Below, in pieces: positions 8,734-17,420 of a DNA stretch of 64,000 nt. Source of the stretch: Streptomyces sp. NBC_01465. Lineage in GTDB: Bacteria > Actinomycetota > Actinomycetes > Streptomycetales > Streptomycetaceae. The DNA lies in NCBI RefSeq assembly GCF_036227325.1, contig NZ_CP109467.1, positions 558,001 through 622,000 on the forward strand, written 5' to 3'. The translations under genes and the position numbers were made by a program. Each line of letters opens with the position of its first letter. The stretch's first letter is position 1. The notes beneath the pieces were generated by a model. The model did not search any database and was not told where the DNA came from. It saw nothing but the letters and a program-made list of their open reading frames with translations.

Positions 8734-9558
8734 GTGACCGCAGATGCTCCGTCCGAGTCCGGCAGCAGGCCCGACCCCGCCATCGACATCACCGTTCCGC
8801 ACTCCCCCCGCATCTGGAACTACTGGCTGGGCGGCAAGGACAACTACGCGGTCGACCGCGAGGCCGGCGATCAGTTCGTCGAGATCTACCCGGACATCGT
8901 CCCCATCGCCCGTCACTCCCGGGCCTTCCTCAGCCGCGCGGTGACGCACCTCGCGGGCGAGGCCGGGATCCGTCAGTTCCTGGACATCGGCACCGGCCTG
9001 CCCACGCTCGACAACACGCACCAGGTCGCCCAGCGTGCGGCCGCCGACGCGCACATCGTGTACGTCGACAACGACCCTGTCGTACTGGCGCACGCCCGCG
9101 CGCTGCTGACGTCGAGCCCGGAGGGGGCGACCCACTACATCGACGCCGACCTGCGTGATCCGGAGCGGATCTTCGAAGGCGCGGGCAAGCTCCTGGACTT
9201 CGAGCAGCCGGTCGCGCTGATCCTGCTCAACATCCTGGGCCACGTGGAGGACACCGAGGAGGCCGTGTCCATCGTCACGCGCCTGATGAACGCCCTTCCC
9301 TCGGGCAGCTATCTGGTCACGGCGGACGGCACGAACGTCGTCACCGGCAAGGCCTTCGAGGACGCCATCGCGATCTGGAACGAGGTCGGCCGCCCGACGT
9401 ACCACCTGCGCACCCCCGAGCAGATCGCACGCTTCCACAGCGGTCTCGAACTGCTGGATCCCGGCATCGTGTCGTGTTCACGCTGGCGTCCGCAGGAGAA
9501 CCCGTTCGGGGAGCCCGCGCAGGTCGACGAATTCTGCGCGGTGGGCCGCAAGCCCTGA
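8734..9558 (+). CDS. SAM-dependent methyltransferase (DUF574/PF04672 family)
   Basis: A 274-residue protein of the family common in Streptomyces. It begins with HSPRIWNYWLGGKDNY (residues 22-37), the family hallmark, then the SAM-binding motif FLDIGTGLPT (about 83-92) and YVDNDPVV. The GTG at 8734 has AGGAGAG upstream; a TTG 42 bp earlier has no ribosome site. Members are predicted SAM methyltransferases whose acceptors are unknown. The gene stands alone between the LacI operon and a convergent ATPase gene. Confidence 0.9.
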   Translation: MTADAPSESGSRPDPAIDITVPHSPRIWNYWLGGKDNYAVDREAGDQFVEIYPDIVPIARHSRAFLSRAVTHLAGEAGIRQFLDIGTGLPTLDNTHQVAQRAAADAHIVYVDNDPVVLAHARALLTSSPEGATHYIDADLRDPERIFEGAGKLLDFEQPVALILLNILGHVEDTEEAVSIVTRLMNALPSGSYLVTADGTNVVTGKAFEDAIAIWNEVGRPTYHLRTPEQIARFHSGLELLDPGIVSCSRWRPQENPFGEPAQVDEFCAVGRKP

Positions 9559-9570
9559 GCCGGGGACGTC

Positions 9571-10170
9571 CTACGTCGGAAAGCGCGACAGAAAGCGCGC
9601 CGGGTGCGCGGCCACCAGCCGCGGCTCGCTGCTTCCGGTGAAGACTTCCACCAGCAGCATCAGCCGTTCGCCGACGGCCGCGGCCATGCCCGCGCCGGAT
9701 CCGGCGGCGGTGAACGCCGCCCACACCGCTTTGCCGTACGGTCCCGGGACCGTCCACCCCCATGCGTCACTGGCCGCTTCGACGATCCGCAGACCGTTGC
9801 CCTCCTGGCCGGTGGAGAGCAGGGGGCCCTGTGTTCCCGGATCGAAGACCGCGACCAGCACGTCGGGGCCCTCCCGGACCAGGCTGACCACCACCGGATG
9901 AGGAAAGGCCGACCGGATCCCCTGGGGCAGTCCATGGCCCAGTGCATTGGCGACCAGCTCGCCGACCGCGACCTGGACCCGTGTCGACAGCTCGCCGCGC
10001 CCCCAGAGATCCAGTGTCTCCCCGATGAAGTCCCGGGCCGCCTCCTCGGCGCCCACGCCGAAGTCCAGCACCTGCCAGGCGGAGTTGCTCGTCCCCCCGC
10101 CGTCCGGGATGGATTCCTCGGTCCGGTCAGCCGTCTCTACCACCTGAACTCCCTTATACGTACGCGACAT
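9571..10170 (-). CDS. ATP-binding anti-sigma-factor-like protein (HATPase_c_2, RsbW type)
   Basis: A 199-residue GHKL ATPase. The N box is VGELVANALGHG (residues 69-80), the G1 region is VFDPGTQGP (108-116) and the G2 region is GNGLRIVEAASD (124-135). Proteins of this kind in Streptomyces commonly sit beside XRE regulators and DUF397 proteins, as here, and may act as anti-sigma kinases or phospho-switch partners. It is divergent from the DUF397 gene with 119 bp between. The C-terminus extends ~45 residues past the ATPase fold. Confidence 0.87.
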   Translation of the reverse strand: MSRTYKGVQVVETADRTEESIPDGGGTSNSAWQVLDFGVGAEEAARDFIGETLDLWGRGELSTRVQVAVGELVANALGHGLPQGIRSAFPHPVVVSLVREGPDVLVAVFDPGTQGPLLSTGQEGNGLRIVEAASDAWGWTVPGPYGKAVWAAFTAAGSGAGMAAAVGERLMLLVEVFTGSSEPRLVAAHPARFLSRFPT

Positions 10171-10249
10171 TGGAGGAACAGGCCCTTATCCCCATCCTGA
10201 TGGTGTGAACTTACATCTGCAAGCACATCCGCAAGAACGGCCGTAAGCA

Positions 10250-10267
10250 CATCTGCACGTGCAGATG
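10250..10267. promoter_or_regulatory. 18-bp perfect palindrome upstream of the DUF397 gene
   Basis: CATCTGCAC and its exact complement GTGCAGATG meet without a spacer, 22 bp before the DUF397 start. An additional direct copy ACATCTGCA lies at 10213-10221. The site sits between divergent genes and could be the target of the nearby XRE regulator (inference). Confidence 0.55.
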
Positions 10268-10289
10268 CACGTACACACCCGGAGAGAGC

Positions 10290-10556
10290 ATGCGATCCCA
10301 GCAGGACTTCGTCGAGGAATATGACAACGGCACTCCCGCCATGCGCATTCACGGAGTCAGCTGGCGCAAGAGCGGCCGCAGCAATCCCAATGGGGAGTGC
10401 GTCGAGGTGGCGGACCTGCCCGACGGCCGGGTCGCGATGCGCAACTCCCGCTTTCCCACAGGCCCGGCGCTCGTCTACACCAGGGCCGAGATTTCCGCCT
10501 TCATACAAGGGGCCAAGGACGGCGAATTCGACGATCTGGCCCACCCCGCGGGCTGA
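10290..10556 (+). CDS. DUF397 domain protein
   Basis: An 88-residue protein with the DUF397 signature: WRKSGRSNPNGECVEVAD (residues 26-43), then VAMRNSR and a C-terminal FIQGAKDGEFD helix. DUF397 proteins accompany XRE/DUF5753 regulators in actinobacteria, and several such pairs affect development or antibiotic production. Here the DUF397 gene precedes its XRE partner, while the usual order is XRE then DUF397. The ATG follows GGAGAG. Confidence 0.9.
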   Translation: MRSQQDFVEEYDNGTPAMRIHGVSWRKSGRSNPNGECVEVADLPDGRVAMRNSRFPTGPALVYTRAEISAFIQGAKDGEFDDLAHPAG

Positions 10557-10641
10557 CCCCGTTCCGCTGTACAGGGAGCGCGCGCCGGTGCGACACTGAG
10601 CCGCCGGGCGACCGTGTCACGGCGGGGAGTGAGGCGGCACA

Positions 10642-11544
10642 ATGTCCCCCGAAGCAGAGGGAGTTCCCTCGGTCGGACCTTCCCTGGCCGGGCGGCGGGG
10701 CGGTCCGACGGTGCTGCGCATCGTGCTGGGCACCCAGCTGCGCCGCTTGCGCGAGGGCCGGGGCATCAGCCGCGAGGAGGCCGGGGACTCGATCCGCGCG
10801 TCGCACGCCAAGATCAGCCGCCTCGAACTGGGCCGGGTGGCGCAGAAGGAACGTGACGTCGCCGATCTGCTGACCCTCTACGGCGTCCTGGAGCCGGAGG
10901 AGCGCGACGGCTATCTGGAGCTGGCCCGCCGAGCCGGAACCCCCGGCTGGTGGCAGCAGTACAGCGATGTGATGCCCAGCTGGCTGGAGACGATCCTCGG
11001 TCTGGAGGAGGCGGCCTCCGTCATCCGCAGCTACCAGGTGCAGTTCGTCCCCGGCCTGCTCCAGACGCCCGACTACGCCACGGCCGTGACCAGCCTCGGC
11101 ACCGCCCAGGGCTCGGCACGCGAGATCCAGCGCAAGGTCGAACTGCGCCTGCGGCGCCAGAAGTTGGTCACCCGCGCCGACGCGCCCCAGCTGTGGTTCG
11201 TCCTGGACGAGTCCGTGCTGCGGCGCCCGATGGGCGGCCGCCCGGCGATGCGGGCGCAGCTCAAGCTTCTGATCAAGGTGTCGGCGCTGCCCAACGTCAC
11301 CGTGCAGGTCGCGCCGTTCGACAGCGGCGGACCGGCCGCGGCCGGCGGACCGATAACGATCCTGCGCTTCCAGGAGCCCGATCTCCCGGACATCGTCTAT
11401 CTGGAACAGCTCACCAGCGCCCTGTACCTGGACAAGCGTGCCGACGTCGAGAACTACATGCAGGTGATGGATCGTCTCTGCGCCGCGGCCGAGGACAACG
11501 AGGACAGCCTCTGGCACCTGGAGCGCATCCTCGCGTCGTACTGA
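10642..11544 (+). CDS. XRE-family regulator with DUF5753 domain
   Basis: A 300-residue protein. The helix-turn-helix occupies about residues 27-80 (LRRLREGRGISREEAG, then HAKISRLELGR). The DUF5753 sensor-like domain runs from about residue 100 to 285 (SYQVQFVPGLLQTPDYA, then LDESVLRRPMGG and VTVQVAPFDSGG). It is the standard regulator type paired with DUF397 proteins. It follows the DUF397 gene by 85 bp and ends in a strong hairpin shared with the convergent FKBP gene. Confidence 0.92.
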   Translation: MSPEAEGVPSVGPSLAGRRGGPTVLRIVLGTQLRRLREGRGISREEAGDSIRASHAKISRLELGRVAQKERDVADLLTLYGVLEPEERDGYLELARRAGTPGWWQQYSDVMPSWLETILGLEEAASVIRSYQVQFVPGLLQTPDYATAVTSLGTAQGSAREIQRKVELRLRRQKLVTRADAPQLWFVLDESVLRRPMGGRPAMRAQLKLLIKVSALPNVTVQVAPFDSGGPAAAGGPITILRFQEPDLPDIVYLEQLTSALYLDKRADVENYMQVMDRLCAAAEDNEDSLWHLERILASY

Positions 11545-11559
11545 GCCGCCTGAGCCGCA

Positions 11560-11606
11560 GACCGGAAGCGGGCCCCCGGAATGCTCTCCGGGGGCTCGCT
11601 CCGGTC
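11560..11606. terminator. Bidirectional hairpin between XRE and FKBP genes
   Basis: Stem: GACCGG/CCGGTC, then AGCG/CGCT, then GCCCCCGGA/TCCGGGGGC with a 6-nt loop and one bulged A. It lies between the convergent 3' ends and overlaps the FKBP stop codon. Confidence 0.75.
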
Positions 11607-12009
11607 AAGCCGCGCCCCGCGCCGGCGGCCCGCCCACCACCGTGAGCAGGTCCACGACGAAGATCAGTGTCGAGCCCGGCGGGATGAGCGGAGAGGGCGA
11701 CTGCCTGCCGTAGCCAAGACGCGGGGGAACGATGATCTCGCGCCGGCCACCGACCTTCATTCCCCTCACCCCCCGGTCCAAGCCCTTGATGACCCTGCCC
11801 CCGCCCACAGCGAACTTGAACGGCTGCCCCCGCTCCCAGGAGGAGTCGAACTCCTTCCCGGACGCGAACGTGACCCCGACATAGTGAACCTGGACGACCC
11901 GGCCCGGCTGCGCCTCGGGCCCCTCCCCCACCACGAGGTCCCGGACCGTCAGCTCGGTGGGCGCGGCACCTTCCGGGACCTCGATGCGGGGCTTCGTCGG
12001 TTCGCTCAT
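11605..12009 (-). CDS. FKBP-type peptidyl-prolyl cis-trans isomerase
   Basis: A 134-residue single-domain FKBP. It shows VQVHYVGVTFASGKEFDSS (residues 39-57), FAVGGGRVIKGLDRGV and the C-terminal PPGSTLIFVVDLL. The active-site aromatic and Asp residues of FKBPs are present (Y43, F54, D55). No signal peptide, so cytosolic. The ATG at 12009 gives the usual length; an in-frame start 51 bp further upstream is possible but would add an atypical tail. The role is proline isomerisation in protein folding. Convergent with the XRE gene. Confidence 0.92.
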   Translation of the reverse strand: MSEPTKPRIEVPEGAAPTELTVRDLVVGEGPEAQPGRVVQVHYVGVTFASGKEFDSSWERGQPFKFAVGGGRVIKGLDRGVRGMKVGGRREIIVPPRLGYGRQSPSPLIPPGSTLIFVVDLLTVVGGPPARGAA

Positions 12010-12117
12010 CACGGTCCTGTCGTTCGCCACCGGAAACCCTCGCACGGGCCGACCGGACACATGGACGTTCCATGCGGCAGACGGTCACCGTACCGGCGAT
12101 GCCCATGCGCCGTGGCC

Positions 12118-13128
12118 TCACGTCCCGTCGACGCGGCGGCCCGGGAGGAGGAGCGCTGCTGCCAGGCCGGCCAGGGCCAGCGCTGCGGCGACGGCCATGG
12201 CGGCCGGATATCCGTCGGCGAAGGCGCGCGCGGAGGTGGTGGCGCCGGTCGTGGCGAAGGCGGCGGCGACCACGGCCACGCCGAAGGCGCCGCCGAGTTG
12301 GCGCATGGTGGTGAAGGTGCCGGAGGCCCGGCCCAGGTCGGCGCGGGCGACGGTACTGGTGACCGCGCGGGTGGCGGCGGGGATCGCCGTCGCGAGGCCC
12401 ACTCCGGAGGATCAGTGGGGCGAGCAGCGCGCGATAGCCTGGGAGGTCTCCGGACGTGGCCAGGGCGATCCACGCGAATCCCACTGCCTGAAGCCCCAAC
12501 CCGCCTGCCACCAGCGGTCGTTCACCTATCCGGTCGGCCAGCGCCCCGGCGGCCGGGGCGAGCAGGAACGGGGCCGCACCCCACGGCAGCAGCCGCAGCC
12601 CGGCGTCGAACGCGCTCAGCCCGAGGCCGGTCTGGAGGTACTGGGCGGTGAAGAAGATGGCCCCGGTCAGCGCCGCGTTGAGGCAGAAGACCGCCACGCT
12701 GCCCGCGCTGAACGCCCGGGAGCGGAACAGCCGGGGTGGCAGCATCGGCGCGGGCGCGCGCCGCTCCCGTACGGCGAAGCCTGCCAGGGCCAGGAGCCCG
12801 GCGGTCAGGGTGCCCAGGGCCTCTGCGGTGGCCCAGCCGACCTCGTTGCCGCGAATCAGGCACCAGACGACGCCGAGGACTCCGGCGGCGAGCAGCAGCT
12901 GACCGGGAAGGTCGAGGCGGGGGCGGGGAGCAGCGAGGCCGTCGGGGATGCGCGCGAGGACCAGCGGGATCGCTACCGCTGCGACCGGCACGTTCAGCCA
13001 GAAGATCCATTCCCAGCCCGGGCCGGACGCGAGGGCCCCGCCGACCACCGGCCCGAGCAGGGCCGCGCCCATGCCCTGCACGGCCCGGGCCGTGATCAGT
13101 ATCCCGGTGGAGGGTGCCAGGGCACAGG
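12118..13128 (-). pseudogene. MFS drug-exporter (EmrB/QacA-like), N-truncated, internally deleted and frameshifted
   Basis: Recognisable MFS sequence is spread over two reading frames. The upstream part starts abruptly at ACALAPSTGILITARAVQG, so the first ~3 membrane helices are missing. It runs GMGAAL directly into LGPVVGGAL, lacking ~35-40 residues expected between these motifs. At about 12402-12410 the frame shifts after LLAPLIL and resumes as SGVGLATAIPAATRAV in another frame to the stop at 12118. A single extra C would explain the shift. Three independent lesions make function very unlikely. Its broken 5' end abuts the broken 5' end of a sigma-factor gene. Confidence 0.85.
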
Positions 13129-13644
13129 CCGCCGACCGAGGCCGCCGAGGTGCTGGAATGCAGCCCCGACGCAATTGCCGGAGCACTGAAACGGGCCCGT
13201 GCGGTCCTCGTGGAACGCCGCGGGGAAACGGGCCGCGACGATCCCCCGCCCCCCGGCTCAGTGCGGGAACGGGAGTTGGTGGCCGCCTTCGTCACGGCCT
13301 ACGAAAGCGGGGACGTACCGTCCCTGGTGACGCTGCTGAGCGAGAACGTCCTGATCACCATGCCGCCGCTGCCGCTGGAGTACCGGGGCACCCGGGACGC
13401 CGAACGCTTCCTGTCGGTGGCCTGCCCCCACCCCGCGGGACGCACCGTACGCCTGGTGCCCGTCCGGGCCAACGGCCAGCCCGCCTTCGGTCTCTATGTG
13501 CGGGACACCCGAACGCCGCTGCTGAAGGCGTACGGCCTCCTCGTACTGACCCTGTCCGGCGACCGCATCAGCGCTCTCACCCGATTCACGGACAACAGCA
13601 CCCACCCCCACCACGGCCTGCCCCGTACCCTCCCCGAGTCCTAG
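13129..13644 (+). pseudogene. ECF sigma factor remnant with SnoaL-like C-terminal domain
   Basis: The open frame begins inside sigma region 4: EAAEVLECSPDAIAGALKRA matches the recognition helix of SigG/SigJ-type ECF factors. A complete SnoaL-like domain follows (VAAFVTAYESGDVPSLVTLL, then RTVRLVPVRANGQPAFGLYV). Sigma region 2 and most of region 4 are absent, so it cannot act as a sigma factor. An in-frame GTG at 13114 would lie in MFS-derived sequence. The SnoaL domain might still be expressed. The stop overlaps that of the convergent receiver gene at CTAG. Confidence 0.8.
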
Positions 13645-14072
13645 TTCTTGGGGAGCTTGGCGGCCGTGTCGAAGTAGAAGGCGTCGATGCTGCGGACAGC
13701 CTCCTCGAAGTCCTCGAGGTTCACCGGCTTGGTGACATAGGCGTTCGCGTGCCGGCGGTAGGCGTCGGTGACGTCGTCCGGAGCCGCCGACGTCGTCAGG
13801 ACCACCACGGGAATCGCCCTGAGGTCGGCGTCGTCCTTGAGGATGGCCAGCAGCTCACGGCCGTTCATCCGCGGCATGTTCAGGTCCAGGACGATGAGAT
13901 CCGGCTGCGCGTGGGCGGGATCGCGCAGATACTCCAGGGCTGCGATGCCGTCCTCGACCTGAGTGAGGTTGCGGGCAGCACCACGTTCGGCCAAGGCGCC
14001 CCGGATGAGCATGACATCCGCCGGATCGTCCTCGACCAGCAGGAGGTCGTACGGGCCAGCAGCGGCGATCAT
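13641..14072 (-). CDS. Stand-alone response regulator receiver (Rcp1-like)
   Basis: A 143-residue CheY-type receiver. The acidic pocket is VEDDPAD (residues 13-19), the phospho-acceptor is Asp63 in VLDLNMPRMNG, and Lys115 lies in VTKPVN. No output domain. Receivers of the Rcp1 type accept phosphate from phytochrome-like or CHASE-type kinases; such a kinase gene lies 480 bp away in the opposite direction. The ATG overlaps the stop of the upstream HTH gene (ATGA), so the two are co-translated. Confidence 0.92.
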   Translation of the reverse strand: MIAAAGPYDLLLVEDDPADVMLIRGALAERGAARNLTQVEDGIAALEYLRDPAHAQPDLIVLDLNMPRMNGRELLAILKDDADLRAIPVVVLTTSAAPDDVTDAYRRHANAYVTKPVNLEDFEEAVRSIDAFYFDTAAKLPKN

Positions 14073-14437
14073 GTCTGTGTGCTCCGGGAAACGAGGGTGG
14101 TGTACGGACCGGCGCTGTCATTCACCAGGCCCGGCCAGCGACGGCGTGCGCCCTGTCGGCTCAGGCGGGATGCGGCACCGATCTGTGGATAGCCCGCACC
14201 GGCTTCGGCGGCCTCCCGAGCGGCCGCGCACTCCAACTCCTTGACCGCGTTCTCAAGATGGGCCAGAACGCGCAGGCGCCGCAGCGCCGGTCGGCTCTCA
14301 CCGCCCTGCCGGCCGCCTGGTTCCGGCGGATACGCGAGGTGCGGCTCGAGGCCGCCCACGAGCTCGTCGAGCGCTTGTACGGCGAGCACCGCGAGAGGAT
14401 CCTCACCTCCTGGCGGGGTGACGTCGGCTTCAGGCAT
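14069..14437 (-). CDS. Small helix-turn-helix protein coupled to the receiver
   Basis: A 122-residue protein. An amphipathic first half (LAVLAVQALDELVGGLEPHL) is followed by helices ending in YPQIGAASRLSRQGARRRW (about residues 81-99). That tail matches the 'IG.A..+SRQ.A..RW' DNA-binding helix-turn-helix seen in many small Streptomyces regulators. It starts 27 bp from the palindrome at 14464-14487 and ends inside the start of the receiver gene (ATGA). It is probably the transcription output or autoregulator of this island (inference). No named family. Confidence 0.65.
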   Translation of the reverse strand: MPEADVTPPGGEDPLAVLAVQALDELVGGLEPHLAYPPEPGGRQGGESRPALRRLRVLAHLENAVKELECAAAREAAEAGAGYPQIGAASRLSRQGARRRWPGLVNDSAGPYTTLVSRSTQT

Positions 14438-14463
14438 GTTCCCACCGTATAAGGGGCGATCCG

Positions 14464-14487
14464 TGTGGACAACAGCTGTTGTCCACA
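14464..14487. promoter_or_regulatory. 24-bp palindrome of two inverted DnaA-box-like sequences
   Basis: TTGTCCACA (14479-14487) and its exact inverse TGTGGACAA (14464-14472) flank the self-complementary CAGCTG. Each half equals the Streptomyces DnaA-box consensus. The site lies between divergent signalling genes, and a -10-like TACAGT for the kinase gene follows at 14492-14497. Confidence 0.7.
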
Positions 14488-14554
14488 GGCGTACAGTATC
14501 GTCGCCGCGACGGCTCTCTGTGCGGCTGATGGCGCATGAAAGGGCTGGGGACGC

Positions 14555-16138
14555 ATGCGAGTTGGCACTGCCGCGCGTGAGCGGCCGGTGATATCCCGCT
14601 GGACGACACGGCGTTGGCTGCTCAGTGGGGTCGCGGTCGTGGCCGTCGTCCTCGTCACGCTGGGATCGCTGGGCATGTGGGCGCTGGCCAGGACGTCCCA
14701 ACTCACCGATCAGGTGGTGCAGTTCCGCTCCCCCGCCTTGATCAGCGCGGTCCGTCTGGAGACGGCCCTCGTCAACCAGGAGACAGGCGTGCGGGGGTAC
14801 GGCCTGTCCGGCCGCCGCGAGTTCCTCCAGCCCTACACACAGGGCCTGTCGACGGAGAAGATCGCGACCGACTCGCTCACCGGTCTGCTCCAGGGCGACA
14901 AAACCGCCCGCGAGGACCTGATCGTCGTGCGGGCGAAGGTGGCCGCCTGGCAGAGCCGGGTGGCCCGCCCCGTGGCCGAGGCGTCTCCCGGCGATGCCGT
15001 CGCGCTCTCGGCCCGGCGGACGGACGACGGCAAGCGCCTCTTCGACGACGTGCGAGCGGCGCTCACCGCGCAGCAGGACCATCTCCGTTCGGCTCGCGCA
15101 CAGGCCGGGGAGGACCTCGATCGGGCGCAGCGCCTGCGCACGATCGTCTTCACCGCCATCGCCCTGGTCATCGTCGTGGTGACCGTCGTCATCTTCGACG
15201 CCCTGCGCAGAGGTGTCACGGCGCCCCTGGACCGCATCGGGGCAGCCGCACGGGAGATCGGACGCGGCCGGTTCGGCCACGCGGTGCCCGCGAGCGGACC
15301 CGCCGACCTCCATCAGCTCGCCACCGACGTCGAGACGATGCGCCTGAGGCTCGTACACGAACTGGAACAGAGCGAACTGGCACGGGAACTCCTGGACCAA
15401 CAGGCCGAAGAACTGCGCCGCTCCAACGCCGAACTGGAGCAGTTCGCCTACGTCGCGTCCCACGACCTGCAGGAGCCCCTGCGAAAGATCTCGAGCTTCA
15501 CACAGCTGCTGCAACGGCGCTACGGCGACCAGTTGGACGAGCGGGCGGACCAGTACATCGCCTTCGCGGTGGACGGCGCCAACCGCATGCAGATCCTCAT
15601 CAACGACCTGCTGGCCTTCTCCCGGGTCGGCCGGATGCAGATCGAACCGTCGCAAGTGGACCTGGAACACAGTCTTGCGCAGGCGCTCGATTCGCTGAGC
15701 GTGCTGGTCGAAGAGACAGGAGCCACCGTCGAACACGACCCGCTGCCGGTCGTGGTCGGCGAGCCCCAACAGCTCGGACTCCTGTGGCAGAACCTGCTCT
15801 CCAACGCCCTCAAGTTCCGCGCCCCCGACCGCCCTCCGCACATCCGGATCAGTGTCCGCCGGCAGGGAGAGGACTGGCATTTCACGGTCCGCGACAACGG
15901 CATAGGCATCGCCCCGGAGTTCCGCGAGAAGGTCTTCGTCATCTTCCAGCGGCTGCACACCCGGGACGCCTACCCGGGAACGGGAATCGGACTGGCCATG
16001 TGCAAGAAGACAGTCGAGTACCACGGGGGCACGATCGACATCGAGCCCGTCGACGGCGACGGCACGGCCGTCTGCTTCACCCTTCCCCTTCAGCCTCCCG
16101 CGGAAGCGGTCGACAACGGAGCACCCGAACCGAGATGA
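14555..16138 (+). CDS. Sensor histidine kinase with CHASE3-like sensor and HAMP
   Basis: A 527-residue membrane kinase. Transmembrane helices lie at about 22-44 and 190-212 and enclose a ~145-residue extracytoplasmic CHASE3-like domain (LVNQETGVRGYGLSGRREFL). HAMP follows (about 212-270), then a coiled linker. The HisKA phospho-acceptor is His303 in VASHDLQEPLRK. ATPase boxes are NLLSNALKF, DNGIGI and GTGIGLAM. The HDLQEPL motif is typical of phytochrome-like and osmosensing kinases that work with Rcp1-type receivers. It overlaps the next gene by 4 bp (ATGA). The signal sensed is unknown. Confidence 0.93.
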   Translation: MRVGTAARERPVISRWTTRRWLLSGVAVVAVVLVTLGSLGMWALARTSQLTDQVVQFRSPALISAVRLETALVNQETGVRGYGLSGRREFLQPYTQGLSTEKIATDSLTGLLQGDKTAREDLIVVRAKVAAWQSRVARPVAEASPGDAVALSARRTDDGKRLFDDVRAALTAQQDHLRSARAQAGEDLDRAQRLRTIVFTAIALVIVVVTVVIFDALRRGVTAPLDRIGAAAREIGRGRFGHAVPASGPADLHQLATDVETMRLRLVHELEQSELARELLDQQAEELRRSNAELEQFAYVASHDLQEPLRKISSFTQLLQRRYGDQLDERADQYIAFAVDGANRMQILINDLLAFSRVGRMQIEPSQVDLEHSLAQALDSLSVLVEETGATVEHDPLPVVVGEPQQLGLLWQNLLSNALKFRAPDRPPHIRISVRRQGEDWHFTVRDNGIGIAPEFREKVFVIFQRLHTRDAYPGTGIGLAMCKKTVEYHGGTIDIEPVDGDGTAVCFTLPLQPPAEAVDNGAPEPR

Positions 16139-17367
16139 CAGCGCTCACCGGGATCACGTCGCAGTACCGGATCCTTCTCGTCGAGGACGACGAGGGCGAC
16201 GCACTCCTCGTCGAAGAGCTCCTGGTCGACACCGTCCTCGACCATGCCCTGGTGCACTGCCGCACGCTTGCCGAGGCGCGGAGCAAGCTCGCCGAGCAGC
16301 CCGCCGACTGCGTCCTGCTCGACCTGCACCTGCCCGACGCGGCCGGGCTCACTGCCGTCGAAGCCACCCTCCGGGCAGCACCCGACGCGGCAGTGATCGT
16401 CCTCACCGGCCTCGCCGAGTCCCGGGCCGGCGTGGAGGCGCTCGCCGCCGGCGCCCAGGACTACCTGGTCAAAGGCAAGGTGGACCCCGACCTGCTCCAG
16501 CGCGCCGTGCGCTACGCCGTGCACCGCAAGCAGGCCGAGCTCGCCAACGCCGGCCTCCGCGCCGACAGGCTGCGGGCCGAGGAGAACGCCCGCCTGGAGC
16601 GCGGTCTGCTGCCGCAGCCGATGCTGGACTCCGAACAGATCCAGGCGACCAGCCGCTACTTTCCGGGGCGGGAACAAGCCCTGCTCGGCGGCGACTTCCT
16701 CGACGTCGTACAGACTTCCGACGGTCTCGTACACGCCATCATCGGCGACGTCAGCGGCCACGGACCCGACGCCGCCGCGCTCGGCGTGTGCCTTCGTATC
16801 GCCTGGCGCTCCCTCACCCTGGGCGGGCACCGCGGCATGGACCTCCTGCGCCTCCTGGAGCACATGCACGTGGCGGAGCGGAGCTCGTCGGACCTGTTCA
16901 CGACCTGCTCCCTCCTCACCCTCGACCACGCCGCCGCCACGGCCACCGTGCACCTGGCAGGCCATCACGCCCCCTTGCTCACCACCGGCGGACGCACCGT
17001 GGAACTCACCGCGGGTCATGGAGTGGCCCTGGGGCTCGCCCCCGGGGTGTGCACCTGGTCCCCCACACACGTCCCGCTCCCCCCGTCCGGGAGCCTCACC
17101 CTCTACACGGACGGACTGGTGGAGGGCCACAACGACGACGCGCACGAACGCCTGGGTGTCGAAGGGCTGTTGGCCATCTTCGACACCTGCAAGGACACCG
17201 ACGCCGGCGCACACCTCGACCAGGTCATCGCCGAGGTACGACGACGCAACGCCGGACGCCACTCGGACGATCTCGCCGTACTGCGCCTGGACTGGGCCGA
17301 CTTCCCCGCCGTCCCCCGCCAGCGCTCCCGCGCCCCGTTTCCCTTCACACCCGTACGGCCGAGTTAG
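16135..17367 (+). CDS. Receiver-PP2C (SpoIIE/RsbU-like) phosphatase
   Basis: A 410-residue two-domain protein. The receiver covers residues 1-130 (VEDDEGD near 16, Asp63 in LLDLHLPDAAG, Lys in YLVKGK). After a helical linker, a PP2C/SpoIIE phosphatase domain spans about 160-395 (LLGGDFLDVV, IGDVSGHGPDAAALG, SLTLYTDGLVEG, SDDLAVLRL), with the metal-binding Asp residues present. Such proteins dephosphorylate anti-anti-sigma factors in partner-switch pathways. It is translationally coupled to the kinase, which probably phosphorylates the receiver to set phosphatase activity. An ATPase of the anti-sigma type follows 53 bp downstream. Confidence 0.93.
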   Translation: MTALTGITSQYRILLVEDDEGDALLVEELLVDTVLDHALVHCRTLAEARSKLAEQPADCVLLDLHLPDAAGLTAVEATLRAAPDAAVIVLTGLAESRAGVEALAAGAQDYLVKGKVDPDLLQRAVRYAVHRKQAELANAGLRADRLRAEENARLERGLLPQPMLDSEQIQATSRYFPGREQALLGGDFLDVVQTSDGLVHAIIGDVSGHGPDAAALGVCLRIAWRSLTLGGHRGMDLLRLLEHMHVAERSSSDLFTTCSLLTLDHAAATATVHLAGHHAPLLTTGGRTVELTAGHGVALGLAPGVCTWSPTHVPLPPSGSLTLYTDGLVEGHNDDAHERLGVEGLLAIFDTCKDTDAGAHLDQVIAEVRRRNAGRHSDDLAVLRLDWADFPAVPRQRSRAPFPFTPVRPS

Positions 17368-17420
17368 TCCCCCGCCAACGCGGGCAGGAGCACGGTTCAC
17401 CGGAGAAGGACTTCTCAGCG

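Noticed and set aside
13114..13128. GTG start that would rescue the ECF-sigma remnant
   Set aside because: It lies in MFS-derived sequence and still lacks sigma region 2, so it cannot give a working sigma factor.
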